From Mesorhizobium sangaii (GTDB lineage Bacteria; Pseudomonadota; Alphaproteobacteria; Rhizobiales; Rhizobiaceae): a stretch of DNA of 64,000 nt. A model generated the notes under the pieces. The model was not told the origin of the DNA and did no database searches. It saw only the letters and a program-made list of their open reading frames with translations. The position numbers and the translations under genes were made by a program. Of the stretch, positions 27,117 through 35,766 are shown piece by piece. The stretch covers positions 347,763 through 411,762 of the forward strand of contig NZ_JACHEF010000003.1 of the NCBI RefSeq assembly GCF_014207355.1, given 5' to 3'. Each line of letters opens with the position of its first letter. Position 1 is the stretch's first letter.

Positions 27117-27871
27117 GCCTTGGCAGCCGCAATGGTGGCCGCCACCAGGTCTGTGTCGGTCAAGGTGTTGCGGTATTCGCGGTCGAGGTCGGAGCCACCC
27201 ATGCCGACATGCGGGTTGCGGTAATCCATGGCGCTCGGCACGTCCTTGAGGGCGGCGAAATGCATTTCTGACAACCCGGTCCTTCCGCGCACTTCGGCAA
27301 TGTTGCCGAGATCAAGCCCGCCACAGCCAAGGATGACGATGCGGTCGCCGGCCTGTCGCACCAGATCCGCCAACAGCGACATGCCCTCGACCGCCGTATC
27401 CCGCTGGCCGCTGGTGAGCACGCGGCCAACCTTGCTGCGGATCAGCGCTTCGAGCGCCTCGGCGGGGTCGCGGGTCATGTCGAAGGCACGGTGGCAGGTC
27501 ACGTTCAAGGAGCCGGCGGCTTGCGTCAATTCACTCATGCGCGCCTCGTCGATGGTGCCATCGGCGTTCAGGCAGCCGAATACCACGCCAGGTACGCCGA
27601 GGTCGCGCAGCGCCATGACATCGGCGAGCATCGAGGCGTACTCGGTTTCGCTGTAAAGAAAATCGCCGCCGCGCGGCCGCACCATGACGTGGAACGGCAC
27701 GGTCGCCTGGTCGAGGGCGGCGCGCACGGTGCCGAGGCTCGGCGTGATGCCGCCTTCAATGAGGCTGGCGCACAGCTCGACCCGGTCGGCGCCGGCAGCC
27801 TGCGCGGCCAGCAGGCCGTCAATGCCTTCGACACAGATTTCGATCAACGGCAGGCGAGTTTCTTTGGTCAA
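27113..27871 (-). CDS. cutC: Copper homeostasis protein CutC
   Basis: A TIM-barrel protein of the CutC family; the family was linked to copper tolerance in E. coli, though its biochemical role is unclear. Typical motifs are IEICVEGIDGLLAAQAAGAD and RVELCASLIEGGITPSLGTV near the N-terminus, VMVRPRGGDFLYSE and VLTSGQ later. No ATG fits; the TTG at 27871 gives 252 residues, close to the usual 245. It leads a two-gene operon with the acetyltransferase. Confidence 0.83.
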   Translation of the reverse strand: MTKETRLPLIEICVEGIDGLLAAQAAGADRVELCASLIEGGITPSLGTVRAALDQATVPFHVMVRPRGGDFLYSETEYASMLADVMALRDLGVPGVVFGCLNADGTIDEARMSELTQAAGSLNVTCHRAFDMTRDPAEALEALIRSKVGRVLTSGQRDTAVEGMSLLADLVRQAGDRIVILGCGGLDLGNIAEVRGRTGLSEMHFAALKDVPSAMDYRNPHVGMGGSDLDREYRNTLTDTDLVAATIAAAKA

Positions 27872-27976
27872 GGGGCAATCCAATCGATGATGTCGCCGCA
27901 AGCCCTAGCATCGGGCCGGTTGGCGCGAAAGCGTGAACAGCGCGCGGCCATTTGGGCCAGACGGCAAACTCAGCGC

Positions 27977-28006
27977 TTGACAGTCAAATAACCGTTGGGT
28001 TATGGA
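27977..28006 (+). promoter_or_regulatory. Candidate sigma-70-type promoter of the AhpD-like gene
   Basis: A perfect TTGACA at 27977-27982 is followed after 18 bases by TATGGA (28001-28006). The putative -10 element overlaps the first of two palindromic operators, which would suit repression by steric block. Rhizobial promoters are often weaker than this, so the match is notable, but no start site can be proven. Confidence 0.45.
27988..28003. promoter_or_regulatory. Palindromic operator 1 (ATAACC-N4-GGTTAT)
   Basis: ATAACCGTTGGGTTAT is a perfect 6-4-6 inverted repeat overlapping the candidate promoter of the AhpD-like gene. An identical-arm copy begins 25 bases downstream, which makes chance unlikely. 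A dimeric winged-helix repressor is the expected binder; no candidate regulator gene is adjacent. Confidence 0.7.
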
Positions 28007-28012
28007 ATAATC

Positions 28013-28028
28013 ATAACCGGATGGTTAT
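28013..28028. promoter_or_regulatory. Palindromic operator 2 (ATAACC-N4-GGTTAT)
   Basis: ATAACCGGATGGTTAT is a second perfect 6-4-6 palindrome with the same arms as the site at 27988. The 25-base centre-to-centre spacing puts the two sites roughly two and a half helical turns apart. The spacer bases differ, so the conserved part is the arms. Confidence 0.7.
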
Positions 28029-28121
28029 TAATTGCACTAACCGAACTCAGAAAGGCTGGATGCGCGGCATCCGGGCCCGACGAGACACGCCCTGACGAAA
28101 CCCTTCAAAAAGGAGAAGACC

Positions 28122-28577
28122 ATGCAAGCAAGAATCAAGAATCCGGTGGTGCTCGTTCCCGGATCCCTGCAGGCGCTGCTGGCGCTGGACAGGTCGACCG
28201 AAGCGGCCTAATTGCCCTACGTGACGCGCAAGCTCATCCATCTGCGCGCCAGCCAGATCAATGCCTGCAGCCTCTGCGTCGACATGCATGCGCGCGAGTT
28301 GAAGAAGGCCGGCGAAAAGGACGAGCGCATCTTCGCCCTCGCGGCTTGGCGGGAGACGCCGTACTTCACCGATGCCGAACGCGCCGCCCTGGCGCTGGCC
28401 GAGGCTGGCACACGGCTCGCAGACCGGCCCGACGCGGTGCCGGACGATGTCTGGGACGAAGCCGCCCGGTATTATGACGAAAAGGCGCTTGCCGCCCTGG
28501 TCATCCAGATCGCCCTGATCAATGCCTTCAATCGGCTGAACGCCACGACACGGCAGATGGTCGGCGCCTGGGGCTAG
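28122..28577 (+). pseudogene. AhpD-like carboxymuconolactone decarboxylase with in-frame stop
   Basis: The frame starts with ATG after an AAGGAG site and reads MQARIKNPVVLVPGSLQALL, the standard start of this family, then meets TAA after residue 29 (28209-28211). The same frame continues at once with VTRKLIHLRASQINACSLCV, including the redox CxxC (CSLC) and the histidine of DMHARE, to a normal C-terminus NATTRQMVGAWG. The gene is full length apart from the stop. A TTG directly after the stop could allow restart of a 121-residue product that keeps the CxxC. Readings: recent nonsense mutation, sequencing error, or restart translation. Selenocysteine is excluded because the stop is TAA. Confidence 0.75.
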
Positions 28578-28655
28578 TCTTAGAGCGGGGGCGCTGCCAT
28601 CCGGTGGCACGGCAGGGCTATGCCGGCCATTGGGCGGAGATGTCGGCCTTGGCCG

Positions 28656-29087
28656 CTACTGGCGCAACTCCGTGTTCTTGGCGCCTTCCTCGACCTGGTC
28701 GATCACCAGCAGCCTGACCGGACCGTCGCCGATATTGGTGGCTTGGTGCCATTGGCCGATCATCTCGATGATGAAATCTCCGGTCTTGTAGGTGTTGCTG
28801 TTGCCGGTCTCGACATTGGTGACCTTCAGCGTCCCGGCCTGGACATAGGCGTAGCGCGGGAAGGGGTGCCTGTGGACCGGCAAGGTCGCACTCGGCGCGA
28901 TGTCATAGGTCGACACCAGAACCTGCACGTTCTTCTGCGGCAGCGTGATCGGCTGGCCGGAAGCGGTCGTCGTGCGCGATGCCAGCGGCGTCACGACGAC
29001 GGGCGTGCCACTGCTGTCCAGCGCGAGGGCGGGGTGTGCAAATGACGCGACCGCCAGCAGCAATGCCGATGCCAAGATTTTCCGCAT
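28656..29087 (-). CDS. Exported cupin domain protein
   Basis: A 143-residue protein with an N-terminal signal peptide (about 1-22, ending ALA) and a single cupin barrel; metal-type residues are visible in LPVHRHPFPRYAYVQAGTLK and later in GQWHQATNIGDGPVRLLVID. The ATG at 29087 has GGGAGGA upstream. It probably sits in the periplasm; reaction or ligand unknown. It is followed, in transcription order, by no close partner. Confidence 0.8.
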   Translation of the reverse strand: MRKILASALLLAVASFAHPALALDSSGTPVVVTPLASRTTTASGQPITLPQKNVQVLVSTYDIAPSATLPVHRHPFPRYAYVQAGTLKVTNVETGNSNTYKTGDFIIEMIGQWHQATNIGDGPVRLLVIDQVEEGAKNTELRQ

Positions 29088-29165
29088 GAATCCTCCCGAA
29101 GCAACACATCTATCGCGCGACGGCCCGCCGCGTGCAAGCACGCCTTGTCGACGCGAGCGGCGTTC

Positions 29166-29998
29166 TCACGGCTCCATTGCCTTGAGCGCCGCCGGAACCG
29201 GATAGAGGCTGCCGTCGTAGCGCAGCCGGTAGGTCCGCTTCACAGACTTGCCGGGATGAGACTGGCACTCGCCATCCTTGTCGGGCAAGGGTTCGTCGGT
29301 ACCCGTCTGCTCGACCGCTGTGATGTCGTGATAGCCGTGGTGGCTCGCCGCGCCCATCGTCAGGCTGACCTGGCTGGAATGAAAGGATCCGGCGCAACTG
29401 GCGTCGCCTTCGCCGCCATGGCCGACCACGGCAAGGCCGCCAAGCACCAAGCGCAGGGTATCGCCGGCGACGGCATAGAGCCGCAGGCCGGTTTCGTTGA
29501 ATGGATTGGCCTGCGAATGGGTTGCCAGTTCGATGCGCAGGCCAAAGGCGGAGACATCGGGTGCTAGCCGATAGCGACCGGTATCGAATTCGACTTTGCG
29601 GATGGCGATGGCGTCATCGGTCATCAGGCCGGGCTGCAGCAGGCGCTGGCGTACGCCCAGGCTGTTCCTGTCGACAACCAGAAGCTCGATATCGCCAACA
29701 TGCCCGTCATCGCTGGAAACGGCGCTGTCGATCAGCGGCACCGCGACCAGCAGCAGGTCATCATGCGCAGGCCAGATCTTGCAGGCCAGGCCAATTGGGG
29801 TTTCGTAGTCCGTAAGCGTCAGGGGGATGCTGATATGGGGTTCGAGGGTCAGCGAGGCGCCGTCGACGCTCCTCTTGGCCTTGGGTAGGCCTGCTGCACC
29901 AGGGCGACAACATCGCCGCAATCGCCGGCGGCGGCCCAGGCGGGCGACAGACTGGCTGCGGCGAGGCCGAGGAAAAGGGTGCGCAACACTATTCGCAT
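29166..29998 (-). pseudogene. Exported hypothetical protein broken by a one-base frameshift
   Basis: An ATG at 29998 starts a clear signal peptide (MRIVLRTLFLGLAAASLSPA) and reads GDCGDVVALVQQAYPRPRG, then stops after a short tail. The adjacent frame continues KAKRSVDGASLTLEPHISIP for about 230 further residues. The switch point is a run of three G on the plus strand (29883-29885): one more G would give AYPKAKRSVDG in a single frame. The protein has no domain I recognise; CSAGS-like and HHGYHDI segments suggest an exported beta-rich protein. A sequencing indel is possible. Confidence 0.65.
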
Positions 29999-30277
29999 GG
30001 GATTCTCACGTTGCAGGGCCGAGTTAGCTTGGCGATCCGCGTGTACCACAGCTGTTGCGTTTGGACGGGCTGGATTTTGCAACGTTACCTTCATCAACAA
30101 GATCAGTCTCCGCCCCCCTGCGGGTCGATGGACCGAATCGTCTTATATTAGCCAGCAACGATATATTAACAGCTCTGATGCACCTTTCCTCCATGGGGAT
30201 GGGGAACACCCTCCTCATCGACGTTCCAACGCGCGCCCTTGGAGCCGCGGGACGCTCGACCAATGCGGAGCAAACGC

Positions 30278-30655
30278 ATGAGTGTCGGAACAGCTCTCGA
30301 ACAATTGCTGCGATTGATTCATCGCAGGGCGATGAAATTGGCCGCGTTGCCGGAGGATGAAAGGGATCTACACTACGATCTCATTCGCCGCTCATGTTGC
30401 GAAGCTGCCGAGAACGTTGGGCAAAGTCCCGACAAGGCAGCCATCACGGCAAACGATATGGTCGAATTTGTTCGCGCACTGGTCGGAATCATTGAAGTGG
30501 GTTGTGAATCAGACCAAGAGCGAAGCGCCGACCGCCCGCTGCCAGCACGCCATTTTGGTAGCCAGGAGACTGTCACCACGCCTAGCGCCGCCGCTTCATT
30601 GGTGTCGCCAATTTGGCGCGACATTCGGCGGACTTCCGGGGTTGGATCGCGCTAA
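30278..30655 (+). CDS. Hypothetical protein
   Basis: A 125-residue reading frame beginning MSVGTALEQLLRLIHRRAMK. The first 75 residues look like a compact helical domain with natural amino-acid use; the last 40 (SQETVTTPSAAASLVSPIW) look less protein-like, so the gene may be truncated or recombined. I do not recognise it. It lies between the conserved region and the catabolic island, in sequence less GC-rich than either side. An in-frame start 39 bases upstream is possible. Confidence 0.35.
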   Translation: MSVGTALEQLLRLIHRRAMKLAALPEDERDLHYDLIRRSCCEAAENVGQSPDKAAITANDMVEFVRALVGIIEVGCESDQERSADRPLPARHFGSQETVTTPSAAASLVSPIWRDIRRTSGVGSR

Positions 30656-30764
30656 TCCCAGCTGGCAGATCGAAGCCAGACGCCTGACGGCGAAATTCGA
30701 CTCTCGGTTGTTGCGCCAGCGCTACCGCCAGAAGGTCAACTGCCCACCGCAGGCAATCCATGCG

Positions 30765-31514
30765 CTAACTGGGGTTCTGCAAGCGGTTGGTTTTGCGCCA
30801 CGCCTCGTACTCCCCGCGGGCATCGTCATGCAGCGGATAATAGCGTTGCAACGACCCGCCCTCCATGAGCTTCGCTCGCGAGAACTCCTCCCAATCGTGA
30901 TGCTTCTGTGATTCATCGATCACTTTAGCGGCCATTGCGACGGGAAGCACCACCACCCCGTCGTCGTCGGCGACGATGATGTCGCCGGGGATCACCGTGA
31001 CACCGCCACAGGCAATCGGAACGTTGACGGCATTGGGATAGATGCTGGTCTGTACATGATAATTTGGCGTCCAGCCGCGCAGCCATAGCGGCAGATCGAG
31101 CTTTTCGACATTGGGCCGGTCGCGCATGCATCCATCGATGACGATGCCCGCGCCGCCTCTGCCCTTGAAATACGTCGACATCATATCGCCGAAGACGCCC
31201 GAGCTCATGTCGCCGCGCGCGTCGACCACCACTACGTCGCCCTCCTGCGCGTGATAGAGCACGTGCCGGTGCAATTGCGTCTCCGGATCGGCATATTCTC
31301 CCTCGTTGAAGAGGTCCGGCCGCTGCGGCAGGAACTGCAGCGTCAGCGCCGGCCCGACGATCGACTTCCCGTGGTTTTGCGGCACGGGACCAACCATGTG
31401 CGGATTGCGGAAGCCCATATGGCCAAGCGTGCCGGCAACCGTGGCGGCGCCGATTTCCCTTAGCGCGTCGATCAGGTCTTTAGGCGGTCGCGTAATGTCG
31501 GGGGTATGCGTCAT
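30765..31514 (-). CDS. RraA/HMG-aldolase family protein (copy 1)
   Basis: A 249-residue member of the RraA-like fold shared by RNase E inhibitors and class II pyruvate aldolases (HMG/CHA aldolases). The aldolase motif D-x20-R-D is complete: D110, R131, D132 in GAGIVIDGCMRD. True RraA regulators are about 160 residues and lack that aspartate, so an aldolase role is more likely. It is the last gene of an ABC transporter operon right after a dehydratase-like gene, which fits cleavage of a 2-keto-3-deoxy acid to pyruvate and an aldehyde. A clear paralogue lies at 60870. Confidence 0.82.
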   Translation of the reverse strand: MTHTPDITRPPKDLIDALREIGAATVAGTLGHMGFRNPHMVGPVPQNHGKSIVGPALTLQFLPQRPDLFNEGEYADPETQLHRHVLYHAQEGDVVVVDARGDMSSGVFGDMMSTYFKGRGGAGIVIDGCMRDRPNVEKLDLPLWLRGWTPNYHVQTSIYPNAVNVPIACGGVTVIPGDIIVADDDGVVVLPVAMAAKVIDESQKHHDWEEFSRAKLMEGGSLQRYYPLHDDARGEYEAWRKTNRLQNPS

Positions 31515-31535
31515 TTTAGACTCCGGTGGATGGAA

Positions 31536-32699
31536 CTACCAGTTCGTAACAGAACCGTCGCGGCGCTTAAGGTGAGGCGCTTCCCAAAAACGAAAGCTCT
31601 CCGCCTGGACTGCCTCTTCGTTGACCTCGACGCCAAGCCCCGGCAGATCGCTGACCGGATAATCGGGGCCGTCGAGCTGTGGCTGCACAGGGAAGAAGTC
31701 GGAATTGTTGAAGCCCAGCTTTCTTTCGGGCGCCCGGGTCTCGAGCCACGCGAAGTTGGGTACAGCGGCAGCGAGATGCACGGTTGCGGCTGTGCACACT
31801 GGGCCAAGGGGATTGTGCGGCATCAGGTCCACATAGTGCGCCTCGCTCCAGCCAGCGACTTTCATCGCCTCGGTGAACCCGCCGACATTGCAGATATCGA
31901 GCCGGTTGAACTGATGGATGCCGCGCTCGATGTAGGGAAGGAATTGCCACTTGCTGGCAAATTCCTCGCCGATGGCAAAGGGGATGTCGGTCATCGTCCG
32001 CAGGGATTCGTAGGCCTCCGGTGTCTCGTCGCGTATCGGCTCCTCAAGGAAATCAAGCACGCCACGGCCGAGCTTGTTGCAGAAGCTCGCCGCCTCTGCC
32101 ACCGACAGCCGATGGTGATAGTCGATGCCGAGGACGACGTCGTCGCCCAGCGTTTCGCGCGCCTTGTTCAACATGCTCGCGGTAACGCCGATCGACTCGC
32201 GGGGCTCGAAGATGTCCCTGCTGCTTTGCCCGACGGGGAAGAAGCGGATCGCCTGCCACCCCTGTTCGCGCAGTTCGCGGGCTCGTTCGATGGCAACATC
32301 GCCCTCGGCCTCGTCTCCGGTCGAGGCGAAGGTGGGGATGCGGTCGCGCTGCTTGCCGCCGAGCAGTTGGTAGACCGGCACTCCCAGCGCCTTGCCCTTG
32401 ATGTCGTGAAGGGCGATGTCGATGGCGGAAATCGCCGCCTGCAGAACGCGCCCGCCTTCGAAGTACTGGCTGCGATAGACTTCCTGCCAGATCCGCCCGA
32501 TCTGCATGGGATCGCGGCCGATGAGAAACTCACGATAGTGCTCGACCGCGCCGGCCACGGCCCTCTCGCGGCCGCTCAAGCCACTCTCGCCCCAGCCGAA
32601 AATGCCATGGTCGGTCTCGACCTTGACGAGCATCTGGTTGCGCGTTCCCACCCACGCCGGATAGGGCTTGATCGCGGTGATCTTAAGCTTCGTTGTCAT
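31536..32699 (-). CDS. Enolase-superfamily sugar-acid dehydratase, DgoD-like (ES1)
   Basis: A 387-residue member of the mandelate racemase/galactonate dehydratase group. Likely metal ligands are D193 (GIDYHHR), E219 (LEEP) and E245 (IGEE); catalytic histidines H195 and H295 (MPHNPLGP) match the DgoD pattern, as does the tail ending DGSVTNW. It should remove water from an aldonic acid to give a 2-keto-3-deoxy acid. It lies between the ABC transporter ATPase and the aldolase-like gene in one operon. Exact substrate unknown. Confidence 0.85.
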   Translation of the reverse strand: MTTKLKITAIKPYPAWVGTRNQMLVKVETDHGIFGWGESGLSGRERAVAGAVEHYREFLIGRDPMQIGRIWQEVYRSQYFEGGRVLQAAISAIDIALHDIKGKALGVPVYQLLGGKQRDRIPTFASTGDEAEGDVAIERARELREQGWQAIRFFPVGQSSRDIFEPRESIGVTASMLNKARETLGDDVVLGIDYHHRLSVAEAASFCNKLGRGVLDFLEEPIRDETPEAYESLRTMTDIPFAIGEEFASKWQFLPYIERGIHQFNRLDICNVGGFTEAMKVAGWSEAHYVDLMPHNPLGPVCTAATVHLAAAVPNFAWLETRAPERKLGFNNSDFFPVQPQLDGPDYPVSDLPGLGVEVNEEAVQAESFRFWEAPHLKRRDGSVTNW

Positions 32700-32732
32700 C
32701 CACGCCCATGTTCCACAGGCATCCGCCCGGTC

Positions 32733-33830
32733 TCAATCGGCCTTCAGGGCCATTTCAGTTTCGCCGTCGAACAGATGCATGCGCTCCTGGTCGAACTCGA
32801 GCCAGATCTGCTCGTCGGGCGCGACGGTAATGGTCGGCGGCACGCTGACATTGACGATGGCGCCGGACAGGAACGCCTGAACGAAGGTGACGTCTCCGGT
32901 CGGTTCCACCGTGTAGGCCTTTGCCGGGATGCTGCCAGGTACCGCGCTCTTGTGGAGCTTGATCGTCGAGTGACGCGCGCCGAGCACGACTTTCTTGGTC
33001 GTTGCCCCCGCGACTTTCCGGGCGTTGCGCGGCGAGAGCTTGAGGGTCCAGCCCTCCGCGCTGGTCAGCACGGTGTTGCCGTTCGCTGTCGATGCCTGCA
33101 GCGGAATAAGGCTCATCGCCGGGCTGCCGATGAAGCTTGCGACGAACATGTTCATCGGATGGGCAAAGACCTGCGCCGGTGAATCGTATTGCTGCAGGAA
33201 GCCCCCATTCATCACCGCCATCTTGTCGGCCATGGTCACGGCTTCGAGCTGGTCGTGCGTCACATAGATGATCGTCGCCTTGAGGTCCTGGTGGAAACGC
33301 TTGATCTCCGACCGCATCTGCACGCGCAGCTTGGCATCGAGGTTGGAGAGCGGCTCGTCCATGAGGAACACGGCCGGGTCGCGGACGAGGGCACGGCCCA
33401 GGGCTACACGCTGCTGCTGCCCACCGGAAAGTTCGCGCGGCTTGCGCTCGAGCAGGTGCGTCATGTCGAGCACTCGCGCCGCGTCCTTGACCTTCTTGTC
33501 GATCTCGTCCCTGGGCAGTTTTCGCATCTGCAGCGGGAACGCCAGGTTCTTATAGACCGATTTCTGCGGATAGAGCGCGTAGTTCTGGAACACCATCGCG
33601 ATGTCCCGGTCCTTGGGGTCGAGGTCGTTGACCACCCGGTCGCCGATGACGATGTCGCCCGACGTGATCGGGATCAGCCCGGCGACGAGATTGAGCGTGG
33701 TTGTCTTGCCGCAGCCTGAAGGACCGACGAGCGCAACGAACTCGCCGTCATTGACCGTCAGCGAAACATTGTTGACAGCTTTGAAGCCGCCATAGGTCTT
33801 GACGAGATCTTTGAGGACCACGTGGGCCAT
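32733..33830 (-). CDS. Sugar ABC transporter ATP-binding protein (UgpC/MsmK type)
   Basis: A 365-residue CUT1-type ATPase: Walker A GPSGCGKTT (36-44), signature LSGGQQQRVALGRALVRDP, Walker B with FLMDEPLSNLDAKLR, and a C-terminal TOBE/OB regulatory domain of about 120 residues. The ATG at 33830 is preferred to a TTG two codons upstream. It serves the two permeases and binding protein encoded upstream in the same operon. The substrate is probably a sugar acid, judging from the enzymes that follow. Confidence 0.92.
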   Translation of the reverse strand: MAHVVLKDLVKTYGGFKAVNNVSLTVNDGEFVALVGPSGCGKTTTLNLVAGLIPITSGDIVIGDRVVNDLDPKDRDIAMVFQNYALYPQKSVYKNLAFPLQMRKLPRDEIDKKVKDAARVLDMTHLLERKPRELSGGQQQRVALGRALVRDPAVFLMDEPLSNLDAKLRVQMRSEIKRFHQDLKATIIYVTHDQLEAVTMADKMAVMNGGFLQQYDSPAQVFAHPMNMFVASFIGSPAMSLIPLQASTANGNTVLTSAEGWTLKLSPRNARKVAGATTKKVVLGARHSTIKLHKSAVPGSIPAKAYTVEPTGDVTFVQAFLSGAIVNVSVPPTITVAPDEQIWLEFDQERMHLFDGETEMALKAD

Positions 33831-33840
33831 CGGCAACTCC

Positions 33841-34731
33841 CTAGTGTTTGACCGCGCCTTCTGTAAGGGCGCGTACGAAGTATCGTTGCAGGACGAGGAA
33901 CAGCACGACGACGGGCACGCTCATCATAAAGCTGGCCGCCATCAGGCCCGGAAAGTCCGTCGTGTTTTCCGAGAAGAAGCGCTGGATGCCGACCGGCAGG
34001 GTCAACTGCTCGTTCTTGGAGAGGAAGGTGTAGGCGTAGATGTACTCGTTCCACGCGCCGATGAAGGAATAGATCGCTGTGGCGATGATTCCCGGCGTCG
34101 AAAGCGGCATCACGATCAGGATGAAGGCCTGGAACCGCGTTGCCCCGTCGATCCGCGCCGCCTGCTCGAGCTGCACCGGGATGTTGTCGTAGAAGCCCTT
34201 GAGCAGCCAGATCGCCAGTGGCAGGCCGAAAGTGAGATAGGTGAGGATCAGCGAGCCATGCGTGTTCACCAGCCCGAGCATGCGCATCAGTATGAACAGC
34301 GGCACGAGAAAGATCACCGCCGGGAACATGTTGCGCAGCAGCACGGCGAAGAACAGGAAGTTCCGGCCGGGAAAACGGAAACGCGAAAACGCGTAGGCCG
34401 CCGGGACAGCCACGATCACCGAAAGGATCGTCGTGGCGGTCGACACGAAAAGGCTGTTCCAGAAGAAGCGGAGGAAGTCCTGGCCGACGCTGTTCTGCGG
34501 ATCGAGCAGCTTCTGGTAGCTGGCGAGGGTGGGCTCATCTGGCCACCATTGCGGCGGGAATTGCATCGCCGCAAAGCCGGACTTGATCGAAGTGAGCAGC
34601 ATCCAGATCATCGGCAGCGCGGTGTAAAACAGCATGAATACAAGGAAGATGCGCCCGCCCCACCGCCATCCGTCGACGCGCATGCGGCGACGGGTCTGAC
34701 GCCGAGGGGCTGTCTCGGCAATCGTGCTCAT
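33841..34731 (-). CDS. Carbohydrate ABC transporter permease (MalG-type)
   Basis: A 296-residue inner-membrane permease with six helices and the EAA loop LEQAARIDGATRFQAFILIV typical of CUT1 transporters. The N-terminus is basic (RRQTRRRMR), as usual for MalG-type subunits. The start overlaps the previous permease's stop by four bases (ATGA), and the ATPase gene begins ten bases after its stop. Confidence 0.9.
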   Translation of the reverse strand: MSTIAETAPRRQTRRRMRVDGWRWGGRIFLVFMLFYTALPMIWMLLTSIKSGFAAMQFPPQWWPDEPTLASYQKLLDPQNSVGQDFLRFFWNSLFVSTATTILSVIVAVPAAYAFSRFRFPGRNFLFFAVLLRNMFPAVIFLVPLFILMRMLGLVNTHGSLILTYLTFGLPLAIWLLKGFYDNIPVQLEQAARIDGATRFQAFILIVMPLSTPGIIATAIYSFIGAWNEYIYAYTFLSKNEQLTLPVGIQRFFSENTTDFPGLMAASFMMSVPVVVLFLVLQRYFVRALTEGAVKH

Positions 34732-35687
34732 GCGCGCCCCTCTTTGCGTTCGTTGCCGCTTAGCGCACGGACATAGAAGTAGCCCAGCGTCATCAGGATG
34801 AGGAACAGGAGCACCGAATAGGCCGATGCCACGCCCCAGAGCTGTCGTCCGAAGGCGAGCTCATAAATGTGCGTGATCCAGATATGCGATGCGTTGGACG
34901 GCCCGCCGCCGGTCATGATCCAGGGGATGATGAAGGAATTGAAGTTGGCCACTGCGAGCAGCAGGATGGTCACCGTCGAGACGCTGCTCAGATGCGGGAA
35001 GGTTACGTGCCAGAAGCGCTGCCACGCACTGGCGCCGTCGACTTTTGCGGCGCTCAGCAGCTGTTCGGGGACTGTCTGCAGGCCGGCCATCATCATGATC
35101 ATGGCAAACGGAAACTCACGCCAGATGTTGACGACGATCAGGGAGGGCAGCACCGTGCTGACGTTGTCGATGAAATTCGGCGGCCGGTCGGCCCAACCGA
35201 GACCGACCAGCACCGCACCGATGACCCCGAAATCCGAATGGTAGATCCACTTCCAGATGTAGGAGGCGGCGACGGCGCTGATAACCCAGGGAATGATCAG
35301 GATAGCGCGCAGGACGCCACGGCCGATAAAGTCGCGGTGGAGCGCCAGCGCGGAGCCAAACCCCAGGACGAAGGAGATGAAGGTCGATGCCAGTGTCCAG
35401 ATCATCGTGTTCCAGGTGACTTTCCAGAACACCGGACTGGTGAGGATGTTCGTGTAGTTGTCGAAGCCGACGTAGATCTTGTCGCGCAGCTGCAGGCCAG
35501 GCGGCGTCTTAAAAAACGACAGCTCGATTGTGTAATAGATCGGATAGGCGATGACGATGAGCATTACGGCGATCGCCGGGAGCACGTACGCGTAGTCGGC
35601 GCGATGTTCCCACATCTTCCACAGCACGCCGGACCAACCGGATTGCAATCTTCGGCGAGCCTCGGCCTTACCGGTCACGATCGTCAC
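34728..35687 (-). CDS. Carbohydrate ABC transporter permease (MalF/UgpA-type)
   Basis: A 319-residue permease with six to seven hydrophobic segments; EAA loop region LLSAAKVDGASAWQRFWHVT. It pairs with the MalG-type permease, with which it overlaps by four bases. The long first periplasmic segment, FFKTPPGLQLRDKIYVGFDN, is typical of the UgpA-like subunit. Confidence 0.9.
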   Translation of the reverse strand: MTIVTGKAEARRRLQSGWSGVLWKMWEHRADYAYVLPAIAVMLIVIAYPIYYTIELSFFKTPPGLQLRDKIYVGFDNYTNILTSPVFWKVTWNTMIWTLASTFISFVLGFGSALALHRDFIGRGVLRAILIIPWVISAVAASYIWKWIYHSDFGVIGAVLVGLGWADRPPNFIDNVSTVLPSLIVVNIWREFPFAMIMMMAGLQTVPEQLLSAAKVDGASAWQRFWHVTFPHLSSVSTVTILLLAVANFNSFIIPWIMTGGGPSNASHIWITHIYELAFGRQLWGVASAYSVLLFLILMTLGYFYVRALSGNERKEGRA

Positions 35688-35766
35688 TGTGGCGCGCCCT
35701 TATTTTCTTTGGAACGAACCGGCTGCACCGTTGGTGCGGCCGGTCGGATCGTAAGTCAGGTTCAAA

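Noticed and set aside
28209..28211. Selenocysteine or programmed readthrough at the AhpD stop
   Set aside because: The codon is TAA, not TGA, and no hairpin or slippery sequence follows.
30357..30911. A 184-codon plus-strand frame after the small hypothetical gene
   Set aside because: It overlaps the hypothetical gene in another frame and runs into the end of the RraA gene; no family pattern is visible.
31506..33182. A 558-codon plus-strand frame opposite ES1 and the ABC ATPase
   Set aside because: Both opposite genes carry intact family motifs; this frame has none and crosses their boundary.
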